Made by a program: the position numbers and the translations under genes. The notes beneath the pieces are model-generated. The model was not told the DNA's origin, made no database searches, and saw only the letters and a program-made list of their open reading frames with translations. A DNA stretch of 64,000 nucleotides from CAVORB01 sp963698495 (GTDB taxonomy: Bacteria; Pseudomonadota; Gammaproteobacteria; Chromatiales; Chromatiaceae): the NCBI GenBank assembly GCA_963698495.1, contig CAVORB010000020.1:248001-312000 (forward strand), given 5' to 3'. Of this stretch, positions 8,566-18,471 are shown in pieces (the stretch's first letter is position 1; each line of letters opens with the position of its first letter).

Positions 8566-8582
8566 TTGTTGCAGTGCACAAT
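8566..8582. promoter_or_regulatory. Putative PhaR operator before phaE
   Basis: TTGTTGCAGTGCACAAT is an exact 17-base copy of the motif at 6459-6475 in the phasin upstream region. It lies 48 bases before the phaE start inside the phaA-phaE divergent region, a position suited to control of the synthase genes. That PhaR is the binder is inference. Confidence 0.65.
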
Positions 8583-8630
8583 TTTACATGCTAGCTTCTT
8601 TTCGATACCGACCACCACGGGGAGAACGCA

Positions 8631-9710
8631 ATGAACGACGACTGGCTGCAACTGCAGCAGAAGTATTGGGAGCAATGGTCCGACGTCAGCCGCAAGGCAC
8701 TGGGCATGGACACCGGCGGCACCAACGCCTGGGAGTCCGCGATGGATCATTGGTGGCAGGCGATGGCGCCGGCGGCACCGGACCCGTCCCGGGATTTTAT
8801 GGGAAAGATGCTGGAGCAGGGCAAGATGTTCTTCCGCATGGCGGACAACTTCACTCGTAACCTCCAGTCTACCCAGAAGGATCCGGCCGACGGCTGGCAG
8901 GCGATCAACGCCATCCTCGCGGAAATCCAGAAGGCCTTTACCGGAAATTACCAAGAGGGCGACGACGCGCTGCACAAGATGCTCGCCTTCTGGGAGCTGC
9001 CCTACGACAACTGGCAGCGAACGATGTCTTCCCTGTCCCCGATTCCCGGGGACCTGCTGCGCAACATGCCTCACGACCAGGTCAAGGAGAGCCTGCATCG
9101 CTTCCTCTCGGCGCCCGGCCTCGGGTACGCGCGCGAGGAGCAGTCCCAGTACCAGGATCTGGTGCGACGCACCATCGATTATCAGAGGGCACTGCAGGAC
9201 TACGCGAGCTTCTTCTCGCACATCGGCGTCAAGTCCACCGACCGCATGCGCGAGGCCCTTCAGAACCTCGGCAAGCAAGGCAAGGTCATTGATTCCGCCC
9301 GCACGCTCTATGACACCTGGGTGGGCTGCTGCGAGCAGGTCTACGCCGAGGAGGTCCAGACCGCCGAGTACGCCCGCATACACGGCCAGATCGTGAATGC
9401 TCAGATGGCGTTGAAGCAGCGGATGTCGATCATGGTCGACGAGGCACTGGGCGCAATGAACATGCCCACCCGCAGCGAGCTGCGCACGCTTCAGGACCGC
9501 GTCCAGGAGACGCGGCGGGAGTCCAAGAGCCTGCGTCGCGAGCTGGAGGCGCTGAAGAAGAAGATCGCCTCCGCGAGCGCCAACGCCCCGGCACCTGCTG
9601 CTGAGAAGGCGGCGGCCAAGGTCGCTCCTGCAGCACCAAGGGCGCCTGCAGCCAAGAAGGTCACGGCTCGCAAGAAGACCGCGGCGAAGACAACCTCGCC
9701 CGCCAAGTGA
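8631..9710 (+). CDS. phaE: Class III polyhydroxyalkanoate synthase subunit PhaE
   Basis: 359-residue partner of PhaC in class III synthases, needed for full polymerase activity at the granule surface. Text such as WLQLQQKYWEQWSD at the start and DYQRALQDYASFF in the middle is typical of PhaE. The C terminus is a coiled coil (about 285-315) followed by an Ala/Lys-rich tail of about 45 residues resembling histone-like PHA regulators. A GGGGAG ribosome site precedes the ATG. phaC follows 53 bases later in the same direction. Confidence 0.95.
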   Translation: MNDDWLQLQQKYWEQWSDVSRKALGMDTGGTNAWESAMDHWWQAMAPAAPDPSRDFMGKMLEQGKMFFRMADNFTRNLQSTQKDPADGWQAINAILAEIQKAFTGNYQEGDDALHKMLAFWELPYDNWQRTMSSLSPIPGDLLRNMPHDQVKESLHRFLSAPGLGYAREEQSQYQDLVRRTIDYQRALQDYASFFSHIGVKSTDRMREALQNLGKQGKVIDSARTLYDTWVGCCEQVYAEEVQTAEYARIHGQIVNAQMALKQRMSIMVDEALGAMNMPTRSELRTLQDRVQETRRESKSLRRELEALKKKIASASANAPAPAAEKAAAKVAPAAPRAPAAKKVTARKKTAAKTTSPAK

Positions 9711-9763
9711 TGCCCCACGGCCGTCAATCGAAACGATCAAGCACCCATTCAGGAGAAAGCAAC

Positions 9764-10834
9764 GTGTTCCCAATCGACATCCGACCCGACCGGCTCAGCG
9801 AGGAGATGCTCGACTACAGCCGCAAGCTGGGCAAGGGAATGGAAAACCTGCTCGACGCCGACACGATCGACACCGGCGTCAGCCCACGCGATCCCGTCTA
9901 TCGCGAGGACAAGTTGGTCCTGTACCGCTACCGGGCCCATGAGGGAGTGAAGCAGAACCCGGTCCCGTTGCTGATCGTCTATGCCCTGGTGAACCGGCCA
10001 TACATGACCGACATCCAGGAGGACAGATCGACCATCAAGGGCCTGCTGGCATCCGGCCAGGACGTCTACCTGATCGACTGGGGCTACCCTGATCATGCGG
10101 ATCGCGCGCTCACGCTGGATGACTACATCAACGGCTACATCGACAGCTGCGTTGATTACATCTGCGACGCCCACGGCCTGGACAAGATCAACCTGCTCGG
10201 TATCTGTCAGGGGGGCGCCTTCAGCCTGTGCTATTCGGCGCTGCACCAGGACAAGGTGCGGAATCTCGTGACGATGGTGACACCGGTCGACTTCAAGACG
10301 CCGGATAACCTGCTTTCCGCCTGGGCGCAGCACGTCGACGTCGACCTGGCCGTGGACACCATGGGCAACATTCCCGGGGAGCTGCTGAACTGGAGCTTCC
10401 TCTCCCTCAAACCCTTCAGCCTGACGGGCCAGAAATACGTCAACATGGTCGACCTGCTGGATGATCCCAACAAGGTCAAGAACTTCCTGCGCATGGAGAA
10501 GTGGATCTTCGACAGCCCCGACCAGGCGGGCGAGGCCTACCGGCAATTCGTCAAGGACTTTTTCCAGAGAAACGGCCTCCTCAACGGCGGCATCATGCTC
10601 GGTGACCGGGAGGTCAAGCTCAAGGACGTCACCTGCCCCGTGCTCAACATCTACGCCATGCAGGATCACCTGGTACCGCCAGACGCGTCCAAGGCCCTGA
10701 AAGGTCGAACCGGCAGCAAGGACTACAAGGAGCTCGCCTTCCCGGGCGGCCACATCGGCATCTACGTCAGCGGAAAGGCCCAGAAGGAGGTCACGCCGGC
10801 GATCGGAAGCTGGCTCAACGAGCGCTCATCCTAA
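9764..10834 (+). CDS. phaC: Class III polyhydroxyalkanoate synthase subunit PhaC
   Basis: Catalytic subunit that polymerises (R)-3-hydroxybutyryl-CoA. 356 residues, the class III size, with alpha/beta-hydrolase fold and the lipase-like box GICQGG at 146-151, catalytic Cys148, then the acid in YAMQDHLVPP and the histidine in GGHIGIYVSG. The start was set at GTG 9764, which has AGGAGA seven to twelve bases upstream; an ATG 57 bases earlier would add a tail unlike the family. Dispersed hairpin copy B starts at the base after the stop and may terminate phaEC. Confidence 0.97.
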   Translation: MFPIDIRPDRLSEEMLDYSRKLGKGMENLLDADTIDTGVSPRDPVYREDKLVLYRYRAHEGVKQNPVPLLIVYALVNRPYMTDIQEDRSTIKGLLASGQDVYLIDWGYPDHADRALTLDDYINGYIDSCVDYICDAHGLDKINLLGICQGGAFSLCYSALHQDKVRNLVTMVTPVDFKTPDNLLSAWAQHVDVDLAVDTMGNIPGELLNWSFLSLKPFSLTGQKYVNMVDLLDDPNKVKNFLRMEKWIFDSPDQAGEAYRQFVKDFFQRNGLLNGGIMLGDREVKLKDVTCPVLNIYAMQDHLVPPDASKALKGRTGSKDYKELAFPGGHIGIYVSGKAQKEVTPAIGSWLNERSS

Positions 10835-10874
10835 GACGCTGATGATTGGCCATCCTCGCCAATCATCAGCACGC
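10835..10874. repeat. Dispersed intergenic hairpin repeat, copy B
   Basis: Perfect 13-bp stem GCTGATGATTGGC / GCCAATCATCAGC around the loop CATCCTC, flanked by GAC and ACGC. It begins at the first base after the phaC stop and is the best preserved of three copies. There is no T-tract on either side, so if it ends transcripts or protects their 3' ends it does so as a hairpin alone. Confidence 0.8.
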
Positions 10875-10997
10875 ATGCCTGTGCCGCGGGAAGTACGGCT
10901 TCCCGCAACAGCGCCAGCGCGGTGCGCGGACATCGGCCGCGCTGGCGCGAAGCCCCGCCCCGTCGCGTCGGCCGCGCACCCAGGCGTCGTAGCGGAC

Positions 10998-12146
10998 TCA
11001 ATGCCCCGCACACCCCGCCGCGCCGTGGCCTCCGGCCGCCTTGGCCTGATACAGGGCGGCGTCCGCCATCTCGAACAGCGAAAAGGCACTGCCTTCGTCG
11101 CTGGGATTCACCGTGCAGTAACCGAAAGTCAGGGTCGGGAAGGACCAGGGCTTGAAGGTGCCCCGAGCAAGGCCATCGCGGTTTTTCTCAATGTTTTTCA
11201 CGATCTCCTCGGCACCAAGTTGATTGGTATCCGGTGCGATGATCGCAAACTCGTCACCGCCGATGCGCGCGGCCAGGTCACTGCTGCGGCGAGCTGACTT
11301 CTGGAACAGGCCGGCGACGGAGCGCAGGACCGCATCGCCGACCGCATGCCCGTACCGATCGTTGTAGGTCTTGAAGCCGTCGACGTCGGAAAGGATCAGG
11401 GTCAAACTGCTCCGGGTTCGGATCGCCCGCATCCACTCTCTCTCCAGAAACTCCTCGAAGGCGCGCCGGTTCGGGATGGCGGTCAAATGGTCGACCAAGG
11501 CGTGGCGCTCGCGAACAAGGGAAGTCAGGATGGCCTCGTGTGAGAACCGGTAGACCTGTCGGGACAGGATCAGCAATAACGAGTAGTAGAGGGGAATCAC
11601 CAACGCCACCGCGCTGTGAGAAGCGCCGTGATCGATGCCAAGCTGAATCGCCAGAGGAATGACCACCGGCGCACAAAAGACCGGGTAGGCCAGCCGATGG
11701 AAGGACAAAAGCACGGCGGAGGCCGCGGTGATGGCGACGAGTACCAGCGCCAGGAACATATTGAGCGCTGCCTCGCCTGGCACGTAGAACCAAATCGCGG
11801 CGACGCCCCAGAGGGCACCCGAGGTGAGGGTCGACCCGAGCAGCAGGAGCTCCCGTTGCCGGACCTCGGCCGGATCGGGTGGCCGCGCAGCGAGCTGGCG
11901 GCTCTTGATCAACCGCGCGAGGTTGAACAACACCATGACGGCAAGCCACGCCGCAAGCCGCTCCTTCGGCACCGCCGACCATAAACCGAACGCCAGCGTC
12001 GCGCCGGCAGACACATTCGCGACCAGCACGATCAGGTAGTGCTTGAAGATAACGCGGAGATGCTCTGCCCTGGCGAGCAGCTCAAGCTCGGAATCGGCGT
12101 CCAGCTCCGGGTCTGGGGCGTTTCTCCTACCGCAAGCCGATTTCAT
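10998..12146 (-). CDS. Membrane-anchored diguanylate cyclase (GGDEF domain)
   Basis: 382-residue protein predicted to make cyclic di-GMP from two GTP. The N-terminal half (about 30-205) has six hydrophobic segments in a MASE-like sensory membrane domain. The C-terminal GGDEF domain starts with DHLTAIPNRRAFEEFL and has an intact active loop RIGGDEF at about residue 292. The inhibitory I-site RSSD sits five residues before it, so product inhibition is likely. No EAL domain is present. It stands alone, convergent with phaC. Confidence 0.94.
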   Translation of the reverse strand: MKSACGRRNAPDPELDADSELELLARAEHLRVIFKHYLIVLVANVSAGATLAFGLWSAVPKERLAAWLAVMVLFNLARLIKSRQLAARPPDPAEVRQRELLLLGSTLTSGALWGVAAIWFYVPGEAALNMFLALVLVAITAASAVLLSFHRLAYPVFCAPVVIPLAIQLGIDHGASHSAVALVIPLYYSLLLILSRQVYRFSHEAILTSLVRERHALVDHLTAIPNRRAFEEFLEREWMRAIRTRSSLTLILSDVDGFKTYNDRYGHAVGDAVLRSVAGLFQKSARRSSDLAARIGGDEFAIIAPDTNQLGAEEIVKNIEKNRDGLARGTFKPWSFPTLTFGYCTVNPSDEGSAFSLFEMADAALYQAKAAGGHGAAGCAGH

Positions 12147-12735
12147 CCCAACCTGTTCCCTCGAAAAGGCTCAGCCCCACCGTCGGTGTGGCGCGCAGAC
12201 GAACGCCGGGCTCGGCCTCCTGCCCATCCAATCGGAGTCTAGTCCTCCGCGATCCCGGACGCGTAACGACATTCCAAAATGTGACCCAGCTCACGCTTCG
12301 CACCGGAAACCGGGACGCGACCATCCATGATCTGGGGACGGAAACGCGAGGACTTCAGAGCCGAGGGCCGCGGCGCGCTGGGGAGTTTGAATTCGTATCC
12401 GAAATGGTTTCCCGGTTCTCGCCCGCAATGCCCCGCGCACGATGACAAGTACCCGCACATCCACCGATTCTGTGGATAACCATGTGGGTGAGCCACTGCT
12501 CCATCCGCGAAATCAATGGAATCGTTAAAGCTTCTTTCGATCGGTTGCAATCCAACCACCCGTTTTTGGCCATGAAAAACATGCAGATACAGAATATCGC
12601 TGATTGCTGAGTCTACTTCGCCGCCACCATGACTTCCCGGCGCAGTCAACACTATCTCTGTGCATAAGCGGGCGTTCGGAGGCGCTCCCCCGACTCGCAA
12701 GCAATGGCTTGCTACGACCCATCGCTCAAGCGGAC
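12147..12735. other. Intergenic region, no gene recognised
   Basis: About 590 bases between the sucrose synthase stop and the diguanylate cyclase start. Open frames on both strands give low-complexity or unfamiliar proteins without usable ribosome sites. A single exact DnaA-box-like nonamer (TGTGGATAA, 12471-12479) is present but isolated. The region should hold the diguanylate cyclase promoter close to 12150-12300. Confidence 0.6.
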
Positions 12736-15153
12736 TCACCCGAGGGCCAGCCTCTCAACCAGGGGGCGAAACTGCAGAGCGTAGAACATCTCCAGGTATC
12801 GTCGCGTCTCGGTGCGCTCGAGATCGCTGACGAACCGCCAGAAGCCGTACACGCGAGAGAGGGTCATCATGCGCTCGGCGTACAGCTTCCAAGTGTAGCG
12901 CGACTCCACCCGCGCCAAGGCAGCGCGGGAGAGGCGCTCCCAGTACTCCGGGTCCGCCCGGCAGGCAGCCAAGAAATCGGCGATCCTGCGGGCCGCCTCG
13001 TCGCCGTGGTTGGGATCGATGTGAAAGCCGCAGACGCCGTCCTGAATGATCTCGAGCGGGCCGCCGAAGCAGGTGGCGAAGGTGGGAAGGCCGGTGCTCA
13101 TAGCCTCGATCACGGTCAGGCCGAAGGCCTCGAACAGGGCGGGCTGCACGAACACCCCCCGGCGATCGGTGATGTAGCGGTACAGCTCCCCGTTGCGCTC
13201 CCGGTCCACCTGCCCATCCACCCATCGCATCTGTCCGTCCAGGGCATGGCGGTCCATGAGGTCGTGCATCAAGGCGATCTGGTCCCGTTCCTCGACGTCG
13301 GCGGAGCGCTCTGGGTCGACGTAGCCGGAGGCCACCAGCAGGTTGGCCTCACCCCGCAGCGCCTCACTGCGGCCAAACCAGTCCACCAGTCCCGTGATGT
13401 TCTTGACCCGGTCCAGGCGCGCCATGGTGAAGATGAGGGGCTTGTCGGGGTCCGTGATAGCTCCACGTGCCCCACTGCCTGCCCCATCCCCGAAGATCAG
13501 GGCCTCGATCTCCGGCAACAGGTGCTGCAAGCGCCGCTCCGTTTCGGCCGCGGGGAAATAGACCTGGGCGTCCGCCCCCGGGGACACGATATTGAACTTG
13601 GGGTCGTAGACGTCGATGCCGTGCACCACCCGGTACAGGCCCGGCATGGTGTAGGCCATGTGGCTCTCGTACTGGCCGATGGTCTCGTCGGTCCCGGCGA
13701 TCTCCTGATAGGTGCTGGTGATGATGAAGTCGGCCGCGTTCATGGCGATCAAATCGGCGGTGAACTGGCAGGAGAAGTGGTATCGATCCTCGTTCTCCTT
13801 CCAATAGAGGTCCGAGTACAGGTACTTGGTCTTCTCCAGGGCGTGGGCGATTGTGCACTGGGTGACGCCGAGTCGCGGGGCCATGATGGAGGCGACCAGG
13901 TTCCCGTCCGAGTAGTTGCCGATGATCAGATCGGGACGCCCGCCCAGCTCCCCCAGCAGCTCCCGCTCGGCCTCCAGCGCATAGCGCTCCAGAAACGGCC
14001 AGATCTCGAAACGGGAGATCCAGCGCGGCATGACCTCACCGAGGGCGTTGCGGAACGGCACACGCAGGATGCGCGCATTGCGGGTGCCGGAGACGGGCTC
14101 CAGCCGTTGGTTGCAGCTGGTGTCCTCGGCCTCCGGAATGAGCCGGGTGAGGATGACGATCTGCGGCTCCAGATCCAAGCCCTGGGCCAGCAGCCGCTGG
14201 CGCATCTCGTCCTCCAGCGCACGAACCTGGTCCAGGATGTAGACGACCTGCCCGCCGGTGTCTGGGCGCCCCAGCACGTTGGCCTGGCCGAACCAGCCGT
14301 GGGGGGAAAGGATGGCCAGCGAGAAGACCATCGGAATGCGGGCCAGGAAGCGCTCCAATGTGTCGGGAGACGGGGCGTCCAGGATATCCAGCAGCAGATG
14401 CATGGTGTCGGCCACGCGCTCCGCCCGATCGCCCCAGCCCGGCTCGAAGCCCAGCGCCCGCAGTTCTGGCTCCACCACCTCCCAAGGCGTGTCCGGCCGC
14501 TGGCGGCCCACCAGGTTGGCGGCCTTGCGCAGCGCGCGGCGCAATCCTCCCACGCTGCGCACGCCTTCGCTCAACATCAGCGTCCTGCCCTTGTAGGCAT
14601 GCAGGCGCAGGAATTGGAGCATCCTTTCCTGGCCGAGGCCCTGCTCCTCGAACAGGCGGCTGGACAGTCGGCGGTTGAGGAACTCGACGCCGCGGCCGAT
14701 GAAGCGGTCCTCGCTGGGCATGGCGAAGTTGCGGTTGAACGGCTGCAGGTCCACCTCCAGCGTCCAGTCCGCGTCGTTGCCGTCGATCAGCGCCTCCTTG
14801 AAGGCGAGAAACTGCGCCACCCCGATCTCGGCGAGCTCCATCGTCTCCAGATGGACGCGCAGGTAGAACCAGCGGCCGATTCGCCGGCGCAGCGCGAGAT
14901 GGATGCAGGTCGCGTCCAGGGCCGCCTCCTGCGCCATCTCGATGACCTGCTCCAGCGGGGTGGAGCGCAGGCGATCGCCCCCCGGTTCCGCGCAGAGATC
15001 CTGGTAGCCGTCCAGCAGATCGCTGCGCAGCAGGAAGGCCCTGCCGAGCTGCTGGAAATGATGGAAGACCCGATGGGCGTCGCTGCGGCGCTCCCGCAGG
15101 AACAGGCGCAACGCCTCGACGAGCTCGTTGGGGGTGTCGGTGTACATGGTCAT
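12736..15153 (-). CDS. Sucrose synthase
   Basis: GT4 glycosyltransferase that reversibly joins UDP- or ADP-glucose with fructose to give sucrose; in bacteria it mostly cleaves sucrose. The 805 residues match the family length: N-terminal regulatory part (1-250), SPHGWFGQANVLGRPDTGGQVVYILDQ at the start of the catalytic core, HALEKTKY, and the C-terminal nucleotide-sugar signature EAFGLTVIEAMSTGLPTFAT. The start was set at MTMYTDTPNELVEAL; a longer frame exists upstream but has no family-like residues. No sucrose-phosphate synthase or phosphatase is nearby. Confidence 0.95.
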   Translation of the reverse strand: MTMYTDTPNELVEALRLFLRERRSDAHRVFHHFQQLGRAFLLRSDLLDGYQDLCAEPGGDRLRSTPLEQVIEMAQEAALDATCIHLALRRRIGRWFYLRVHLETMELAEIGVAQFLAFKEALIDGNDADWTLEVDLQPFNRNFAMPSEDRFIGRGVEFLNRRLSSRLFEEQGLGQERMLQFLRLHAYKGRTLMLSEGVRSVGGLRRALRKAANLVGRQRPDTPWEVVEPELRALGFEPGWGDRAERVADTMHLLLDILDAPSPDTLERFLARIPMVFSLAILSPHGWFGQANVLGRPDTGGQVVYILDQVRALEDEMRQRLLAQGLDLEPQIVILTRLIPEAEDTSCNQRLEPVSGTRNARILRVPFRNALGEVMPRWISRFEIWPFLERYALEAERELLGELGGRPDLIIGNYSDGNLVASIMAPRLGVTQCTIAHALEKTKYLYSDLYWKENEDRYHFSCQFTADLIAMNAADFIITSTYQEIAGTDETIGQYESHMAYTMPGLYRVVHGIDVYDPKFNIVSPGADAQVYFPAAETERRLQHLLPEIEALIFGDGAGSGARGAITDPDKPLIFTMARLDRVKNITGLVDWFGRSEALRGEANLLVASGYVDPERSADVEERDQIALMHDLMDRHALDGQMRWVDGQVDRERNGELYRYITDRRGVFVQPALFEAFGLTVIEAMSTGLPTFATCFGGPLEIIQDGVCGFHIDPNHGDEAARRIADFLAACRADPEYWERLSRAALARVESRYTWKLYAERMMTLSRVYGFWRFVSDLERTETRRYLEMFYALQFRPLVERLALG

Positions 15154-15277
15154 GCTGGATTGGGGAGTTGGACCCAATGGTAGCCCGTCGATCCGCGATG
15201 CGCAGCCGAGAGGCGGGCATGCCAACCGGCAAGACAAGCAACGCCGTCCGCCGACCGACCTGATCCCCGGGGCGTCT

Positions 15278-16354
15278 TCAGAGCGCCGCGCTCAGCGCCG
15301 TCAGAAAAGCGTCGTTCTCCTCTGACTTGCCCACGGTCACGCGCAGGCAATCGGCGAGCAGCGGGTGCGCGCCGTCGAGATTCTTGACCAGCACCCCGCC
15401 GGCTCGGAGCGTCTCGAACACGGCGGGCGCCCGCCCAGCCCCCAGGCGCAGAAGGATGAAGTTCGCCTCGCTCGGATACGGCTCGACTCCAGCCATGTCC
15501 GCTAGCCGACCGAACAGCCGGGCGCGTTCAGCCCGGATACGGGCAGTCTGCTCGTCGAGGACCGCCTTGCGGCGCAGGGCGAAGGCGGCACTGGCCTGGG
15601 TAAGCACATTGACGTTGTACGGGAGCCGGGTCTTGTCGATCTCCTCGATCCACCGCGGCGGGCCCACGAGGTAGCCCAGGCGCAGACCGGCGAGACCCAT
15701 CTTGGAGACGGTGCGCATGACCAGGAGGTTCGGCCAGGCGCCGAGGCTCGGCAGGAAGCTGGCGTCGGTGAACGGGGCGTATGCCTCATCGATCACCACC
15801 AATCCCGGGGCCGCCTCGATGATGCGCTCGACATCCGCGGCGTCGAACAGGTTTCCGGTCGGGTTATTCGGGTAGGCGAGGAAGGTGAGCGCCGGCTGCT
15901 CCCGCTCCAGGGCCTCGAGCACCGCCGTAAGGTCCAGCGAAAAATCCTCTCGCCTTAGCGGAACCCCAACGTAGCCCATGCCCGCGAACAACCCGATCAT
16001 GCGATACATGACAAAGCCCGGGTCGACGGAGAGGATCTTGCGCCCCGGATGCGCAACCGTAAGGGCCAGCATCTGGATCAGCTCGTCGGAGCCGTTGCCG
16101 AGCAGCAGCCCCATCTCGTCCGGGATACCCGCGGCCTCGCGCAGCGCCGCCTGCAGATCCCGCCCCCGGGGGTCAGGGTAGCGATTGAGCTGCACCTCGC
16201 GCAACAGGTCCAGCCACTCCCCTCGCAGCTCGGCGGGCCAGGTGTAGGGATTCTCCATGGCGTCGAGCTTGATCAGGCCGGAGGCATCGGGGACGTGGTA
16301 GGCCTTGAGCTCGCGGATCTCGGGGCGGACCAGGCGGTCGATCAGCTCTTGCAT
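15278..16354 (-). CDS. hisC: Histidinol-phosphate aminotransferase
   Basis: PLP-dependent enzyme of histidine synthesis, turning imidazole-acetol phosphate and glutamate into histidinol phosphate. 358 residues with GNGSDELI, YPNNPTGNLFD, VIDEAYAPF, and the PLP lysine in TVSKMGLAGLRLGY. It follows hisD by 42 bases on the same strand, the third his gene after hisG and hisD. Confidence 0.97.
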   Translation of the reverse strand: MQELIDRLVRPEIRELKAYHVPDASGLIKLDAMENPYTWPAELRGEWLDLLREVQLNRYPDPRGRDLQAALREAAGIPDEMGLLLGNGSDELIQMLALTVAHPGRKILSVDPGFVMYRMIGLFAGMGYVGVPLRREDFSLDLTAVLEALEREQPALTFLAYPNNPTGNLFDAADVERIIEAAPGLVVIDEAYAPFTDASFLPSLGAWPNLLVMRTVSKMGLAGLRLGYLVGPPRWIEEIDKTRLPYNVNVLTQASAAFALRRKAVLDEQTARIRAERARLFGRLADMAGVEPYPSEANFILLRLGAGRAPAVFETLRAGGVLVKNLDGAHPLLADCLRVTVGKSEENDAFLTALSAAL

Positions 16355-16396
16355 CCTGGCCCTTCCTGCAGAGGTCGTAAGAACACGAGACGTCCC

Positions 16397-17699
16397 TCAG
16401 GATTCGCCGCGGTACTCGGCGGAGCGCGCGTGGGCGGTCAACCCCTCGCCGCGGGCGAGAACCGATGCCGTCCTCGCGAGCGTCGCGGCACCCCCGCTGG
16501 AAACCATGATCAGACTGGATCGCTTCTGGAAGTCGTAGACCCCGAGCGGCGAGGAGAAACGCGCCGTGCGCGAGGTCGGCAGCACATGGTTGGGCCCGGC
16601 GCAGTAGTCCCCCAGCGCCTCCGCGGTGTAGCGCCCCATGAAGATGGCCCCGGCGTGGCGTATCTTGCGCGCCAGCGCCTCGGGATCCTCCACCGACAGC
16701 TCGAGATGCTCTGGGGCGATGCGGTTGGCGACCTCGGCCGCCTCGTCCATGTCCCGCGCCCGGATCAGGGCGCCCCGTTCGCGCAGCGCCGTCTCGATGA
16801 TGGAGCGCCGCTCCATGGTCGGCAGCAGCTTGTCGATGGCGGCCTCGACCCGGTCGAGATAGTCCCCGTCCCAGGCCACCAGGATGGACTGGGCATCCTC
16901 GTCGTGCTCCGCCTGGGAGAACAGGTCCATGGCGATCCAGTCGGGGTCCGTCCGGCCGTCGCACAGCACCAGGATCTCCGAGGGGCCTGCCACCATGTCG
17001 ATGCCCACCTGACCGAATACGGCCCGCTTGGCGGTCGCCACGTAGATGTTGCCGGGCCCCACGATCTTGTCCACCCCGGGCACCAGGGCCGGTGCCGTAG
17101 GCGAGCGCCGCCACCGCCTGCGCCCCGCCGATCGCGAATACCCGGTCGACCCGCGCCACATGGGCGGCGGCAAGCACCAGTTCGTTGACCTCCCCCGCCG
17201 GGGTCGGCACCACCATGACCAGCTCGCCGACCTCCGCCACCTTGGCGGGGATCGCGTTCATCAGCACGGAGGAGGGATAGGCCGCCTTGCCGCCGGGCAC
17301 GTACAGCCCGACCCGGTCCAAGGGGGTCGCCTTCTGCCCGAGCAGGGTGCCATCGGGCTCGATGTAGCTCCAGTCGGCGAGCTTCTGGCGCTCGGCGTAG
17401 GCACGAATGCGCGCCGCTGCCAGCTCCAAGGCCTCGCGCTGGGCATTGGGCAGGGCATTCCAGGCGTGTTCCAGACGCGCCGGATGGATTTCGAGATCCG
17501 GCGCGGACTGCGGCTCCCAGCCGTCGAAGCGTGCCGTGTAGTCGAGCAGCGCCGCATCACCGCGCTCGCGCACCGTCGCGATGATGGTGTCCACCGTCTC
17601 CCGCACCTGTGCGTCGGAGACCGACTCCCACGCGAGAAGCGCTTCAAGCCGACGATCGAAATCGTCGTCAGCGGTCGATAAACGTGCAATCTCTGCCAT
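16397..17699 (-). CDS. hisD: Histidinol dehydrogenase, interrupted by a 1-nt frameshift
   Basis: NAD-dependent zinc enzyme for the last two steps of histidine synthesis. The N-terminal 214 codons (from MAEIARLSTADDDF) read in one frame up to AVAALAYGT. The rest (PGVDKIVGPGNIYVATAKR to the stop) reads in the next frame. Dropping one base at about 17089-17092 joins them into a 433-residue protein of normal size with LYVPGGKAAYPSSVLMNAIPA, the SEHDEDAQS-like segment and the zinc-site APEHLEL. Nothing else is lost, which suggests a sequence error rather than decay. hisG lies upstream and hisC downstream. Confidence 0.93.
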
Positions 17700-17810
17700 G
17701 GGAAAAACCTTGCGTGCCTGTTCGGGTGCTCTTGTGTTGAGAGTGTAGCCGCAGGGGTCCAAATGGAAGCACGCGGCGAGGATTGCCGGGCGAAGCCGGG
17801 ACGCCCGGAC

Positions 17811-18458
17811 CTAGGTCGCGACCCCGGAGATCGCCTCGCGGAGGGCGCCGAGCACCGCCATCACGGAGGCGTGCTTCATCTTCCAGGACGCCTTGTTGAC
17901 CACCAGCCGAGAGCTGATGTCGGCGATGTGCTCCAGGGGCACGAGGCCGTTGGCTCGCAGCGTGTTGCCGCTCTCCACCAGATCGACGATGAGGTCGGAG
18001 AGCCCAACCAGCGGCGCGAGCTCCATCGAGCCATAGAGCTTGATGACCTCCACCTGCCTGCCCTGGGCCGCGAAATGGCGCTCCGCGCTCTTCACGTACT
18101 TGGTCGCGATCCGCAGTCTCCCGGTGCCGAGCTCGGCGTCCGGGGGGCCGGCCACCATCATCCGGCAGCGGGCTATCCGCAGGTCCAGCGGCTCATAGAG
18201 CCCCTCGCCGCCGTGCTCCATCAGCACGTCCTTGCCGGCGACGCCGAGGTCCGCGGCGCCGTATTGAACGTAGGTCGGCACGTCGCTCGCGCGGATGATG
18301 ACCAGCTTCACCCGCGGGTGGTTGGTCTCCAGGATCAGCTTGCGGCTGGTCTCCGGATCATCCACCGGCTCGATCCCGGCGTGCGCCAGCAACGGCAGCG
18401 TCTGCTCGAAGATGCGGCCCTTGGAAAGGGCGAAGGTCAGCGGATGGGAAAAATCCAT
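17811..18458 (-). CDS. hisG: ATP phosphoribosyltransferase, short form
   Basis: First enzyme of histidine synthesis. At 215 residues it is the short HisG, which lacks the C-terminal regulatory domain and needs the HisRS-like partner HisZ for activity; hisZ is not in this window. Family text includes LTFALSKGRIFEQTLPLL, DVPTYVQYGAADLGVAGKD, and the PRPP-loop segment DLIVDLVESGNTLRANGL. It follows murA by 13 bases on the same strand. Confidence 0.97.
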   Translation of the reverse strand: MDFSHPLTFALSKGRIFEQTLPLLAHAGIEPVDDPETSRKLILETNHPRVKLVIIRASDVPTYVQYGAADLGVAGKDVLMEHGGEGLYEPLDLRIARCRMMVAGPPDAELGTGRLRIATKYVKSAERHFAAQGRQVEVIKLYGSMELAPLVGLSDLIVDLVESGNTLRANGLVPLEHIADISSRLVVNKASWKMKHASVMAVLGALREAISGVAT

Positions 18459-18471
18459 GGCACCTTCCCGT

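Noticed and set aside
12471..12479. Chromosomal origin from a DnaA box
   Set aside because: Only one consensus nonamer (TGTGGATAA) is present; one such match in 64 kb is expected by chance, and no dnaA or gyrB is nearby.
12604..15183. 859-codon open frame on the plus strand opposite sucrose synthase
   Set aside because: It mirrors the GC-rich third-position pattern of the minus-strand gene, has no recognisable domain, and the opposite frame is a clear enzyme.
16173..17762. 529-residue hisD-hisC fusion-like frame
   Set aside because: Past the frameshift the frame gives Arg/Gly-rich nonsense antisense-like text; the true hisD and hisC continue in other frames.
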